Part shown: positions 1 through 8,981 of the stretch, piece by piece | How the letters are laid out: every line of letters starts with the position of its first letter | Position numbering within the stretch: position 1 is the first letter of the stretch | Source: Candidatus Pacearchaeota archaeon | Lineage (GTDB): Archaea > Nanobdellota > Nanobdellia > Pacearchaeales > GW2011-AR1 | NCBI GenBank assembly: GCA_023132255.1 | Contig: JAGLYK010000004.1 | Location: 1-43,631, forward strand | Direction of reading: 5' to 3' | Length of the DNA: 43,631 nt | Translations under genes and position numbers: made by a program | Notes under the pieces: generated by a model | The model's input: the letters and a program-made list of their open reading frames with translations, nothing else | Told to the model about the DNA's origin: nothing | Databases searched by the model: none

Positions 1-20
1 TTCAAATCCCGCTCCTGCTA
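1..20 (+). tRNA. 3' end of a tRNA gene truncated by the window edge
   Basis: TTCAAAT T-loop followed by CCCGC (T-stem 3' side), TCCTGCT (acceptor 3' side) and discriminator A; the rest lies outside the window. Confidence 0.55.
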
Positions 21-57
21 TTTTTTATTCTGCGTAGTAATCATTTAAAAAAATAAA

Positions 58-138
58 CGCCCAGTGAAGGAATTGAACTTACGCACCCCGAACGGTCCAG
101 ATTAGCAATCTGGTGCAATACCATTATGCGAACTGGGT
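58..138 (-). pseudogene. Degenerate intronless tRNA-Ser(GCT)-like copy
   Basis: Reverse strand ACCCAGT..CCAGA-TTGCTAA-TCTGG..GTAAG-TTCAATT-CCTTC-ACTGGGC-G; acceptor and anticodon stems pair, but 1:72 is A.C and the T-stem has mismatches. Confidence 0.65.
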
Positions 139-180
139 TTAAAATAAGAATAAATTTTAAGAATTTAAAGTTTTGTGTTG
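83..180. repeat. Left arm of ~98-bp inverted repeat (partner 7045..7142)
   Basis: Reverse complement matches 7045-7142 with one mismatch (138 vs 7087); includes tRNA-Ser 5' part plus upstream flank. Confidence 0.9.
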
Positions 181-190
181 TGACAAAAAC

Positions 191-261
191 ATTTAAATAG
201 TCTATATTATAAATAGTATTAAAAATATTTAAATAGTTTATATTATAAATGGTATTAAAAC
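191..261. repeat. Two tandem ~36-bp AT-rich repeats upstream of RHH ORF
   Basis: atttaaatagtctatattataaatagtattaaaaat / atttaaatagtttatattataaatggtattaaaac, period 36. Confidence 0.75.
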
Positions 262-296
262 AATTAAAAATATTTATAATATAAATAATACTAAAT

Positions 297-452
297 ATGG
301 CAAAAAAGGTGTTAAGTGTTACAATAGATGAAAAGATTCTCTTAAAATGGAAAAAATTTACTGATGAAAATTTTATCAATTCCTCAAAATTAATTGAAAA
401 ATTATTAGAAAATTATTTAAAAAAAAGAGGGAAAACTAAAAATGAAAAATAA
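297..452 (+). CDS. Ribbon-helix-helix (CopG/Arc-like) DNA-binding protein, 51 aa
   Basis: MAKKVLSVTIDEKILLKWKKFTDENFINSSKLIEKLLENYLKKRGKTKNEK*; beta strand (VLSVTID) then two helices typical of RHH; overlaps next ATG by 11 nt; below the ORF-track length cutoff. Confidence 0.7.
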   Translation: MAKKVLSVTIDEKILLKWKKFTDENFINSSKLIEKLLENYLKKRGKTKNEK

Positions 453-2208
453 TAAATTATGTTTGATAATCTATAATATCTTGATTTTAATTTTAATAAT
501 TAATTTTGTTTCAGCATCACGTTTACCAACAGTTGGAGGAGATAATACGACTTGGGGGACATTTCTTAATGATTACTTAACAAATTTAGCAGGTCCTAAT
601 GCAACAGAATTAAATCAAACAATGGTTAATGGGACTAATATCTATGGCTCTACAATTAACACAACTCACTTAGAAGACGGGACAATTACAGATACAGATA
701 TCTCAGACACGACAAATCTTACATTAGGAGAAAAAATTACATTTGCTCTTGGAGAGATAATAGATAATTTAGTAAATGGATGGATTACAATAACAGGGGG
801 GCTTGATGTTTCAGGAGCAATAAAATCTTCTGACTGGACAAATGTTTCAATAACAGAAAGTCAGATTAATGATTTGTCGCATTTTAATCAAACAACAAAT
901 GATTCATTAAACAATTATATTCTTTATGTTAATTCAACTAATCCTACAGACACAAACACATGGGATACTTCATGGGTAGCAAACTGGACTGCTTATAATT
1001 CTTCTTGGAGTGCAGGAGGGGATGGAAGCGATGCTACATGGGTTGCTAACTGGACAGCATATAATACGACTTGGGGGACTGACACAAACACAAATGCAGA
1101 GACTGAATGTTCATCAGCTCAAAGTTTGTTAGGAAACGGAACTTGCATTTTAAACTGGGATGGTTACGAGGCAAACACAGATGCTGAATCTAAATGCACA
1201 GGTGCTTTATATCTTGCAGGAAACGGAACTTGCACAGCAATAATAGCAGGAGGTTATAGTGATGCTTGGATTAATGAAACCATTTATAATAAAACAGATG
1301 TTGATGATATAAACACTTCAATGAAGAATTATGTGGATTATGTTAATTCAACTAATCCAACAGATACAAATACCAACGCTGAAACAGAATGTTCAAGTGC
1401 TGAAAGTTATTTAGGAAACGGAACTTGTGTTGATGTTATTGCTCTCTCAAGTGATACTGATACTTTTGTTGCAAATTATTCAACTTTTTTAACTCATGCA
1501 ACTACAACTTATGTTGATGCACAAAACACTTCGCAAACAAACTACATAAATGATGTAAATACATCTGTGACAAATACTTTTAATCTTTATACTTTAATTT
1601 CTACTTTAGTTGAGAGGGTTGGAAACTGGTCTTTAGATAAATCAAGTTATTATACAAGTTCAGAAGTTGATGATATAAACACTTCTATGAAAAACTATGT
1701 TGATGATACTGCTGTTGGAGATGCTAATTGGGATGCTGTATTTAATTCAACTTTACTTATTGTTGACACTGCTATAAATACTTCAATGAAAAATTATGTG
1801 GATGCACAGAACACAAGCCAAACTAATTATATTAATGTTCAGAATACATCAGTTTCAAATGCCCTTGGAAATAGATATACAAAAGCAGAATCAGATGCAC
1901 TGAATACCTCAGTAACAAATTATATAGCAGATAACAATGATTCTGTGAATAATTATATTGTGGATTATGCTGCAACCATGGATTCTTCAAATACAGGAAA
2001 TTTTGAAATAACAGGAAACTTAACCCTTGGTGAAAAAATTACTTTTACTTTAGGGGAAATAATAGATAATCTGGTTGATGGATGGATTACTATTACTGGG
2101 GGTTTGAATGTTACTGGAAATATTACCACAACAGATACTTTTTGTTTTACAGCAGATTGTTCAGCTAAAATGTATCATAATGGGACAGGGATTATCATAA
2201 CAAGTTAA
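442..2208 (+). CDS. Secreted repeat-rich adhesin/tail-fibre-like surface protein
   Basis: N-terminal signal peptide, Asn/Thr/Ser-rich with many N-x-S/T sequons, repeated AETECSSA..YLGNGTC and LTLGEKITF.LGEIIDNLV.GWITITGGL modules. Confidence 0.7.
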   Translation: MKNNKLCLIIYNILILILIINFVSASRLPTVGGDNTTWGTFLNDYLTNLAGPNATELNQTMVNGTNIYGSTINTTHLEDGTITDTDISDTTNLTLGEKITFALGEIIDNLVNGWITITGGLDVSGAIKSSDWTNVSITESQINDLSHFNQTTNDSLNNYILYVNSTNPTDTNTWDTSWVANWTAYNSSWSAGGDGSDATWVANWTAYNTTWGTDTNTNAETECSSAQSLLGNGTCILNWDGYEANTDAESKCTGALYLAGNGTCTAIIAGGYSDAWINETIYNKTDVDDINTSMKNYVDYVNSTNPTDTNTNAETECSSAESYLGNGTCVDVIALSSDTDTFVANYSTFLTHATTTYVDAQNTSQTNYINDVNTSVTNTFNLYTLISTLVERVGNWSLDKSSYYTSSEVDDINTSMKNYVDDTAVGDANWDAVFNSTLLIVDTAINTSMKNYVDAQNTSQTNYINVQNTSVSNALGNRYTKAESDALNTSVTNYIADNNDSVNNYIVDYAATMDSSNTGNFEITGNLTLGEKITFTLGEIIDNLVDGWITITGGLNVTGNITTTDTFCFTADCSAKMYHNGTGIIITS

Positions 2209-2209
2209 A

Positions 2210-5200
2210 ATGAAATGGAGATCAATATTTACACTGATAATAATTCTTACATTAATAGTTACAATTGGAAGTAGCCCAATAAATATTAAAATAAATAAAG
2301 CAGAACATCTTGATGAAAATAGACAATTCATTGCTAATATTTACGATTATGTTAATGAAACAGATGGAATAACATACACTATTCCTGAAAGTCAATATGC
2401 AAGAGCATATTTTGAAAGAGATTTGACAAATGAAAACTTTATTGATATCTTCACAGATAACACTGCTCCTACAACAATCTTTTTCTATGAAAAAGATTCA
2501 GATGTTCTTGTTGGACAGATAGATGATGTAGAAAAAGGCAAATATTTTATTTCCCTTAATCACACAGGAACTCAATCTGTTTTTGATATGAAATCTATTG
2601 GAACAATTGTGACTTATGATTATATTCATGATGCGGGTCCATTGACAGATTATACTCATGTTGCAAATGATAGTTCAATTGGTGAAGTTGAACAAATAAC
2701 AATAAGCATTACATACAAAAATGAAGATACAGGCACAGATATAACAGATATGGAAGTTGGTTTACTAGTCGGTTGGTCAGGAGATTCAGAAACTATTACT
2801 GATACTTGTAGTGCTAAAAATAGTTTTAAAGTATTTAGTGTTGCTTGTGCTGTTGGAGGGGGGCAAAGCTGTACTGATAACGCAGCTACTATAACATTTA
2901 CAGATGTAAATAAGAAAACAGATACAGGCTCAAATGTATTTACAATAGAATCTTGTTCGGGTTCAGGAGCAAATTCCCCATATTCTATTACAAGTGTAAA
3001 AGTTTCAGGAACAGATAGTTCAACTTTTGACCATACACTAAGCAACATAGTTGTATTAGCGACAGACAACAACTACCCTCAATTCTCAGCACCTACAGAA
3101 TATCCTACAAATGACACTTCTTATTCTTCTTCAGCATTAAATTACAAAATAAATTCAACAATCACTTTTACAAATTCAACAACAGGAATTGAGTTTGACG
3201 GAACAAATTATAGTTCAACAAATGTTAGTGATGCACATAGTGTCTCCATTGCCAATCTGGCTGCAGGAATTTATGATTATTGGTGGTGGGCTTTTGGAAA
3301 TGGAACAGATAAAAAGCCTAATTCTTCTGCTACAAGAACATATAGTGTTGCAAAATCTTCAGATATTTGCGGAGTTTATTTTAACACTTCATCTCCAATT
3401 ACATTTCCAGATACATTTGCAGTTTATACAAATTGCTCAACTGATTATACTTTAAAACAAAATGGAACAACAATTAGTAATGCAACAGAAGTTGTTTCAG
3501 GAGCAAGTGCATTTAATTTTTCAGTTCAGAGAACAGACACAGCAAATTATTCAGATACTTATAATCAAGAAGAATTTCAAGTTTTAAAAAATTCAGATTT
3601 ATGTGGTGTTCAATTTAATGAAACATCCCCATTAGAATATCCTGGAACTTTCTTGGTTTGGAGTAATTGCTCATCTGCAAATTATCTTACGAAAAATGGA
3701 ACAGTGATTGAAAATAATTCAGAACAATCCTTGGCTGTTGGAGCTTATAACTTTTCAACTAATCGAACTGATACATCTAATTACTCAAATATTTATTCTG
3801 AAAGAGAATTTAGAATTGTTGATACAAATAAGCCAGTTTTTACGACAATTCCATCCAATGTATCAGCAGATTATTTAATTGCTAATGTAAATGCAGATTT
3901 TGATGCAACAGATGCAAATCTTGGAGGATTTTATTTGAATGATACATCTAACTTCACTATAGATTATTCAACAGGTGTTCTGACAAATAAAACTCCTTTG
4001 TTTGCAGATTCTTATGCTCTAAATGTTACAATTAATGATACGAGTTTGAATATTAACTGGACCATATTTACTGTTGTTGTAAATAAGATAGTATCAAGTG
4101 GAAGTTTATCAGGAACAGCGTCTATAACTTATGGAACTCAGGGTAATGTGGACGGAGCAGAGAGCAATTCAGGAGATGGAGGTGTGGCTTACAAACTTTA
4201 TAGAAATGGCACAGAGGTCTCAGACCCAGACGAATCAATCCTGACTGTAGGATTTTATTCTTATATTTACAACGCAACATCAGGAGGGAATTATACTGCA
4301 AATGCAAGTCTAGATACATTTGATTTAACTGTTAATCAAAATCCAGATATTTGCGGTGTTTACTTTAATACATCATCTCCAATAACTTATCCAGACACAT
4401 TTATTGTTTATACAAATTGTAGTTCTGCTTACACACTAAGGCAGAACGGAACAACAATCAGCAATGCAACAACTGTGAATTCCGGAGCAGGGGCATTTAA
4501 CTTTTCAGTTCAGAGAACAGACACAGCAAATTATTCAAATGCATACAGCGAGGAGGAATTTCAGGTTTCACAAGATACTTCAATTTGTGGGGTTGAATTT
4601 AATGAAACTTCTCCATTAGAATCTCCTGGAACTTTTTTGGTTTGGTCTAATTGTTCAAGTGCTAATTACTTGGTAAGAAATGGAACAGTGATTGCGAATA
4701 ATTCTGAACAGACATTGGGTGTTGGAGCTTACAACTTTTCAACTAATCGAACTGATACATCTAATTACTCAAATATTTATTCTGAAAGAGAATTTAGAAT
4801 TGTTGATACAACTAAACCAACATGGTCTGGCAATCAGACAAATACAACAGTCGCAGGAGCATTTTGTTTATTCTCTATTTTATATGATGATAATTCAGCA
4901 TTAAATCCAAATGGAGGTTATATTTTTTCTACAAATAATTCAGGTGCTTGGGAAAATGATTCATTAGTTATGTTTACTTCAACTCCTGAATGGGCAAATG
5001 TTACAAAGACCTTGCCAGCAAATGTTGGAAACATGACACATTATAGATGGTTTGCCAATGATTCAGCAGGAAATACAAATAATTCAGATGTATTTGAGGT
5101 TACTACCACTACTGCGGACACATGCACTGCACCAGAATCTGGAAACTGGGCAATTACCTGCTCTGATAATTGCGCTTGGGATAGTGACTTCACAGTCCCT

Positions 5201-5332
5201 GCCAATATCACGATGACTGGTTCTGGAACATTAACATGGAATGCTAACATGACCCTAACTTCTGCAACTTGGAATATTTTCAAGGAAGATGGTTGTGAAA
5301 TGGTAATTAATCCTGGAGGAAGCATACGATGA
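2210..5332 (+). CDS. Large secreted surface protein with Ig-like/repeat modules
   Basis: Signal peptide; duplicated DICGVYFNTSSPIT...IYSEREFRIVDT module; numerous N-glycosylation sequons. Confidence 0.7.
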   Translation: MKWRSIFTLIIILTLIVTIGSSPINIKINKAEHLDENRQFIANIYDYVNETDGITYTIPESQYARAYFERDLTNENFIDIFTDNTAPTTIFFYEKDSDVLVGQIDDVEKGKYFISLNHTGTQSVFDMKSIGTIVTYDYIHDAGPLTDYTHVANDSSIGEVEQITISITYKNEDTGTDITDMEVGLLVGWSGDSETITDTCSAKNSFKVFSVACAVGGGQSCTDNAATITFTDVNKKTDTGSNVFTIESCSGSGANSPYSITSVKVSGTDSSTFDHTLSNIVVLATDNNYPQFSAPTEYPTNDTSYSSSALNYKINSTITFTNSTTGIEFDGTNYSSTNVSDAHSVSIANLAAGIYDYWWWAFGNGTDKKPNSSATRTYSVAKSSDICGVYFNTSSPITFPDTFAVYTNCSTDYTLKQNGTTISNATEVVSGASAFNFSVQRTDTANYSDTYNQEEFQVLKNSDLCGVQFNETSPLEYPGTFLVWSNCSSANYLTKNGTVIENNSEQSLAVGAYNFSTNRTDTSNYSNIYSEREFRIVDTNKPVFTTIPSNVSADYLIANVNADFDATDANLGGFYLNDTSNFTIDYSTGVLTNKTPLFADSYALNVTINDTSLNINWTIFTVVVNKIVSSGSLSGTASITYGTQGNVDGAESNSGDGGVAYKLYRNGTEVSDPDESILTVGFYSYIYNATSGGNYTANASLDTFDLTVNQNPDICGVYFNTSSPITYPDTFIVYTNCSSAYTLRQNGTTISNATTVNSGAGAFNFSVQRTDTANYSNAYSEEEFQVSQDTSICGVEFNETSPLESPGTFLVWSNCSSANYLVRNGTVIANNSEQTLGVGAYNFSTNRTDTSNYSNIYSEREFRIVDTTKPTWSGNQTNTTVAGAFCLFSILYDDNSALNPNGGYIFSTNNSGAWENDSLVMFTSTPEWANVTKTLPANVGNMTHYRWFANDSAGNTNNSDVFEVTTTTADTCTAPESGNWAITCSDNCAWDSDFTVPANITMTGSGTLTWNANMTLTSATWNIFKEDGCEMVINPGGSIR

Positions 5333-6912
5333 TAATTAATAACCTAAAGGTCACAAGAAAAAAACTTGTTTTGATTAGTTTATTTTTATTAATTCTTCCA
5401 TCTATTTATGCGGTAAGTTATGGTTCAGGTAATTACAGCGATGGGATTTATGGTGCAATAGATATTGATAATGATGGAATTGAAGATGATGATGATAATT
5501 TATTATACAATGAAACAAATGTGGCAACTTCTGGTTTAACACAATTGAATATAACTGTTGGGGGGAGTTCAACAGGAGGAAGTCATAACGGCAATAAAAG
5601 AGTTTTGTTTTATGACCAAGATGACTTAATGGTAAACTTTACCCATAATTTTGGGCAATCTAATGTTTTAGATTTAAGCAAAGTTGAAATCCAAAAATCA
5701 TCAACTTACTTAATTGTTAATTTTTCAGGCCAGTTAAGTAATAATAAAACACTATATTTGGAGGATAATAGTTTTGTTAATTTATGTGTTAAGGATGCTG
5801 AAATTAATTCAGTAGATGAAATAAGTTCAGGTTGTAATGGAGATAATGAAACTGATTTTACAACATGTTTAGAGAATAGCAATGTTACTATTAATGGAAT
5901 AACTTGTACAGATGAAGGTTCAAGAATTCGAGTTGAAAATCTACAATATTCTGCAATTAGGGGAACAACTTCAAGTCCTACAACCCCTAGTTCCCCTGGA
6001 GGAAGTAGTTCTAAGAAGAAAAGCAATGCAACAATATTACTTACTCCTCAATGCAAACCAAATTATACATGTAGCTCTTGGAGTTTTTGCAGTGATGATT
6101 TTACACAAACAAGAGTGTGCACAGACCTTAATAATTGCGGAAACAAATCATCTAAACCAAAAGAGATAAGAGAATGCCCTAATATTTTATTTGACTCAAT
6201 AATAGAATTAAATTCAAAAAAGGTTTATCCTTGGAGAAAATTAAGTTTTAAGGTAAATCTAAAAGAAGTTAATAGTTCTGATTTAGTTGATGTTAAGATT
6301 ATTTATAGAATATCAAAAAACCAAATAACAGTTTATGAAGAATCAGAAACAAGGGCCATACAAGATGAAATTATTTATGAAAAAGAAATTAGTAAATTGG
6401 ATTTAATCCCAGGAGAATATTCTTTATCAGTAATTATTCAATATGGAAAAGCCCAGACTGCTAGTGCTGAAAAAAATTTTTCAGTTGTGGGGTTGACTAG
6501 TATTATTATATTTTCTGTGATTCTAGTTATAATCTTCTTGTTAGTATTTATATCATATAATTGGTATAGATTAAGAAAACACGAAGAAAAGATTGAGGAA
6601 AAATTAGAAGATATTGAGGAAAAATTAGAAGAAAAACAACCTATAAGAACTAGGATTAAAAATAAGATGATTGAAAAAATTAAAACAATAGGATTAGAAA
6701 GTTTGCGAAAAAAAGAAAACAATCTTACAGATTCAGATAATCTTATTAAGGAAATTATAAAGGAAAAAGAGGAATCTAATAAAAATAATTCAAATAAAGA
6801 GATTATTGAAAAAATAGAATCAAAAAGAATAGAAAGTATAGCTAAAAACAAGGGAAATAATTTAAAAAATTCAGATGAATTGATTAAAGAATTGAATAAA
6901 AAGAAATATTAA
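5329..6912 (+). CDS. Membrane-anchored surface protein with thrombospondin type-1-like Cys domain and C-terminal coiled coil
   Basis: Signal peptide; CKPNYTCSSWSFCSDDFTQTRVCTDLNNCG..; TM helix SIIIFSVILVIIFLLVFI; E/K-rich cytoplasmic tail; ATG overlaps previous stop. Confidence 0.65.
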   Translation: MIINNLKVTRKKLVLISLFLLILPSIYAVSYGSGNYSDGIYGAIDIDNDGIEDDDDNLLYNETNVATSGLTQLNITVGGSSTGGSHNGNKRVLFYDQDDLMVNFTHNFGQSNVLDLSKVEIQKSSTYLIVNFSGQLSNNKTLYLEDNSFVNLCVKDAEINSVDEISSGCNGDNETDFTTCLENSNVTINGITCTDEGSRIRVENLQYSAIRGTTSSPTTPSSPGGSSSKKKSNATILLTPQCKPNYTCSSWSFCSDDFTQTRVCTDLNNCGNKSSKPKEIRECPNILFDSIIELNSKKVYPWRKLSFKVNLKEVNSSDLVDVKIIYRISKNQITVYEESETRAIQDEIIYEKEISKLDLIPGEYSLSVIIQYGKAQTASAEKNFSVVGLTSIIIFSVILVIIFLLVFISYNWYRLRKHEEKIEEKLEDIEEKLEEKQPIRTRIKNKMIEKIKTIGLESLRKKENNLTDSDNLIKEIIKEKEESNKNNSNKEIIEKIESKRIESIAKNKGNNLKNSDELIKELNKKKY

Positions 6913-7044
6913 ATAGAAAATTGCCTATTAACTATTACACTTCTGAGTATAGATTAGCAATATAATATAATTTTATATTAAAATTTAATTATTGTAAAAC
7001 GCCTAATGCAATGATCCCAACTCTGCTCGCAAAATTTGAATCAA

Positions 7045-7142
7045 CAACACAAAACTTTAAATTCTTAAAATTTATTCTTATTTTAAGCCCAGTTCGCATA
7101 ATGGTATTGCACCAGATTGCTAATCTGGACCGTTCGGGGTGC
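7045..7142. repeat. Right arm of ~98-bp inverted repeat (partner 83..180)
   Basis: See left arm; contains 5' ~56 nt of tRNA-Ser(GCT) on + strand then diverges. Confidence 0.9.
7087..7142 (+). pseudogene. 3'-truncated tRNA-Ser(GCT) fragment
   Basis: GCCCAGTTCGCATAATGGTATTGCACCAGATTGCTAATCTGGACCGTTCGGGGTGC; no T-arm or 3' acceptor follows. Confidence 0.7.
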
Positions 7143-7241
7143 CCTGGTTTCCCAAGGGATGACTTCTTTGAGGCCTCGATTCCGGATGTTCTATTTTTGT
7201 AATACATAATTTTTTAAAATGAAATAATTTTATAATAATAT

Positions 7242-7349
7242 GCCCAGATCGCATAGTGGTTATTGCACCGGATTGCTATGAAGTAATTTAATTTGTCCGC
7301 AAATATCCGGATCCTTCGGGATGCGCAGGTTCAATTCCTGCTCTGGGCG
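7242..7349 (+). tRNA. tRNA-Ser(GCT) with 26-nt intron (7279..7304) at position 37/38
   Basis: Acceptor GCCCAGA/TCTGGGC, discriminator G; anticodon stem CCGGA/TCCGG; TTGC/GCAA central helix with TAT and ATA bulges (BHB-like); spliced loop TTGCTAA; long variable arm; T-arm GCAGG-TTCAATT-CCTGC. Confidence 0.88.
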
Positions 7350-7358
7350 TTTTTTAAA

Positions 7359-8045
7359 ATGAAAATAAAGGTTATTAGAGGTTCTACTGAAAAAGAAGTT
7401 AAATCCAAGAAATTTAATATTTATGTTGGAATTAGTTTGGGAAATAAATGGTTTACAAAAGATAATATTAGAGAATATCTTCAATGGGCATTAAAGCATA
7501 CTAAAAACAAAGTTGGATTATTAGTGGCAGATACTTTGCATGCTATAAATTATGAAGTTAGAAATGATATGAAAAAAGAGACATCTATTAAAAAATCATT
7601 AAGAGTTGGAGATAAAATTATTAAAATGTTAAATGAACTTATTAAAGAACTCCCAAAAGAAGTAAGGAAGAAAGTTGAAATTATCCGATGGGAAGAAGTT
7701 AAAAAAGATATCTTTAATAAAAAATTTATTCCAGTTCTTTATAAAGAATTTGAGCAAAATAAAGAATTTAAAACAAGTGTTATTAATCTCGTTAAAGATA
7801 ATCTTCAAAATTCAAAAGATAAATTTGATGATGAAAAAATTGAGAAATTGGCAGAATATATTCTTGAGGAACTTCCAGAATTACTACATGGATTTACATT
7901 TAAAGAAATCTATTATAATTGTTATCTTTATCCTTATGATAGTTCCTTAACTATTTTTGTGGAAAAAATACAAAATAAAGAATTGTTTTCAGAGTTACAT
8001 AAAAAATTAGACATAAAACAAAATGTTTTTGTTGCATTGAAATAA
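7359..8045 (+). CDS. Probable tRNA-dependent cyclodipeptide synthase (CDPS)
   Basis: MKIKVIRGS..YVGISLGNKWFTKDNIREYLQWAL (GxS..N motif with nucleophile Ser), D in LLVADTLHAINYEVRN, Y-x3-E in AEYILEELP; start moved to 7359 because the called ORF start lies inside the tRNA. Confidence 0.82.
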   Translation: MKIKVIRGSTEKEVKSKKFNIYVGISLGNKWFTKDNIREYLQWALKHTKNKVGLLVADTLHAINYEVRNDMKKETSIKKSLRVGDKIIKMLNELIKELPKEVRKKVEIIRWEEVKKDIFNKKFIPVLYKEFEQNKEFKTSVINLVKDNLQNSKDKFDDEKIEKLAEYILEELPELLHGFTFKEIYYNCYLYPYDSSLTIFVEKIQNKELFSELHKKLDIKQNVFVALK

Positions 8046-8061
8046 TCTAAAAAAAAGATAG

Positions 8062-8895
8062 TTATTTCCCAACTTCACTTGTCTTCTTATATTTCACATA
8101 TAATTTATCAAGAATTTCTGTGACCTGCTTTCTTTGTTCTGCGTTTCCCAGACCTTTCCAGTCAAGCAAGGCAAAATCAACTTCTTCTTCTGTGTTGCCT
8201 ATTGCCTGCTTTATCATTTCTTGGTCCAGGGGCAGGGCATATTGCGGAATAACATGTGAAAGTGCTATGTTTGAATTTAACTGCACTTTATTGAAGTTTG
8301 GGCAGTAGTGGGGCCCGCCTATTCCGACTGCGACTTCGTTGTAAGGATTTGGTTTGAATTCTTTGATTATTTGGTTTATTGTTTTTGCGATTATAAATCC
8401 TGCTTTTCTATCTATCCATTGGTTTTCTGTTGAACCAATTTCTATGAAAATACAGGGCTTGTCAATCAGAGGACCGTGATGAGTGCATTCCAGAGTCACC
8501 TTGTATTTTTTATCAAGACTGTGTTCTTTTACATTTGAATTTAGTTTTTCGAAAATTTGTTTTTGAAAAAGTGCAGAAGTTTTGCAGACTTTTGTTTTTT
8601 CTCCACCTAACTGAGCTTCGCGCCAATTCCCAGGGGCGTGAACACAAAGCGTTTTTTCTTTTTTTTCTGACTTGTGCTTTGATGCGAAAATCACAAAATC
8701 ATATTTGTTAATCTTCTCTAAATTCAAACTCTTCGTATAAATTATTTCGTCGTCAACTAAGTAAAAGTCAAAACTAGGATTGTCTGCCATAGAAGATAAA
8801 ACAGGATTTTTTCTAAACTGGGATAAATTTGTTGTGATGTTTATTCCTGCCTTGTCTTTTTTGCTTGCGATTATCAGATATTTTTTGTAAATCAT
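8062..8895 (-). CDS. dtdA: D-aminoacyl-tRNA deacylase (archaeal DtdA/GEK1 type)
   Basis: ECTHHGPLIDKPCIFIEIGSTENQWID and VGIGGPHYCPNFNKVQL..ALSHVIPQYALP motifs. Confidence 0.88.
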   Translation of the reverse strand: MIYKKYLIIASKKDKAGINITTNLSQFRKNPVLSSMADNPSFDFYLVDDEIIYTKSLNLEKINKYDFVIFASKHKSEKKEKTLCVHAPGNWREAQLGGEKTKVCKTSALFQKQIFEKLNSNVKEHSLDKKYKVTLECTHHGPLIDKPCIFIEIGSTENQWIDRKAGFIIAKTINQIIKEFKPNPYNEVAVGIGGPHYCPNFNKVQLNSNIALSHVIPQYALPLDQEMIKQAIGNTEEEVDFALLDWKGLGNAEQRKQVTEILDKLYVKYKKTSEVGK

Positions 8896-8981
8896 ATTGA
8901 AGTATAAGAAGAAAAGGTTTTAAATTTTTATATATTTAAGACTATAATAAATTATTTAAATCACATAAATAGTTTTGGGTA

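Noticed and set aside
41-379. 112-aa minus-strand ORF
   Set aside because: Runs through the tRNA-Ser-like copy and AT-rich repeats and opposes the RHH ORF; spurious
7011-7202. 63-aa ORF resembling the 41..379 ORF
   Set aside because: Similarity is just translation of the inverted repeat/tRNA fragment, not a protein family
7293-7358. N-terminal extension of the CDPS ORF
   Set aside because: Lies inside tRNA-Ser; ATG 7359 is the plausible start
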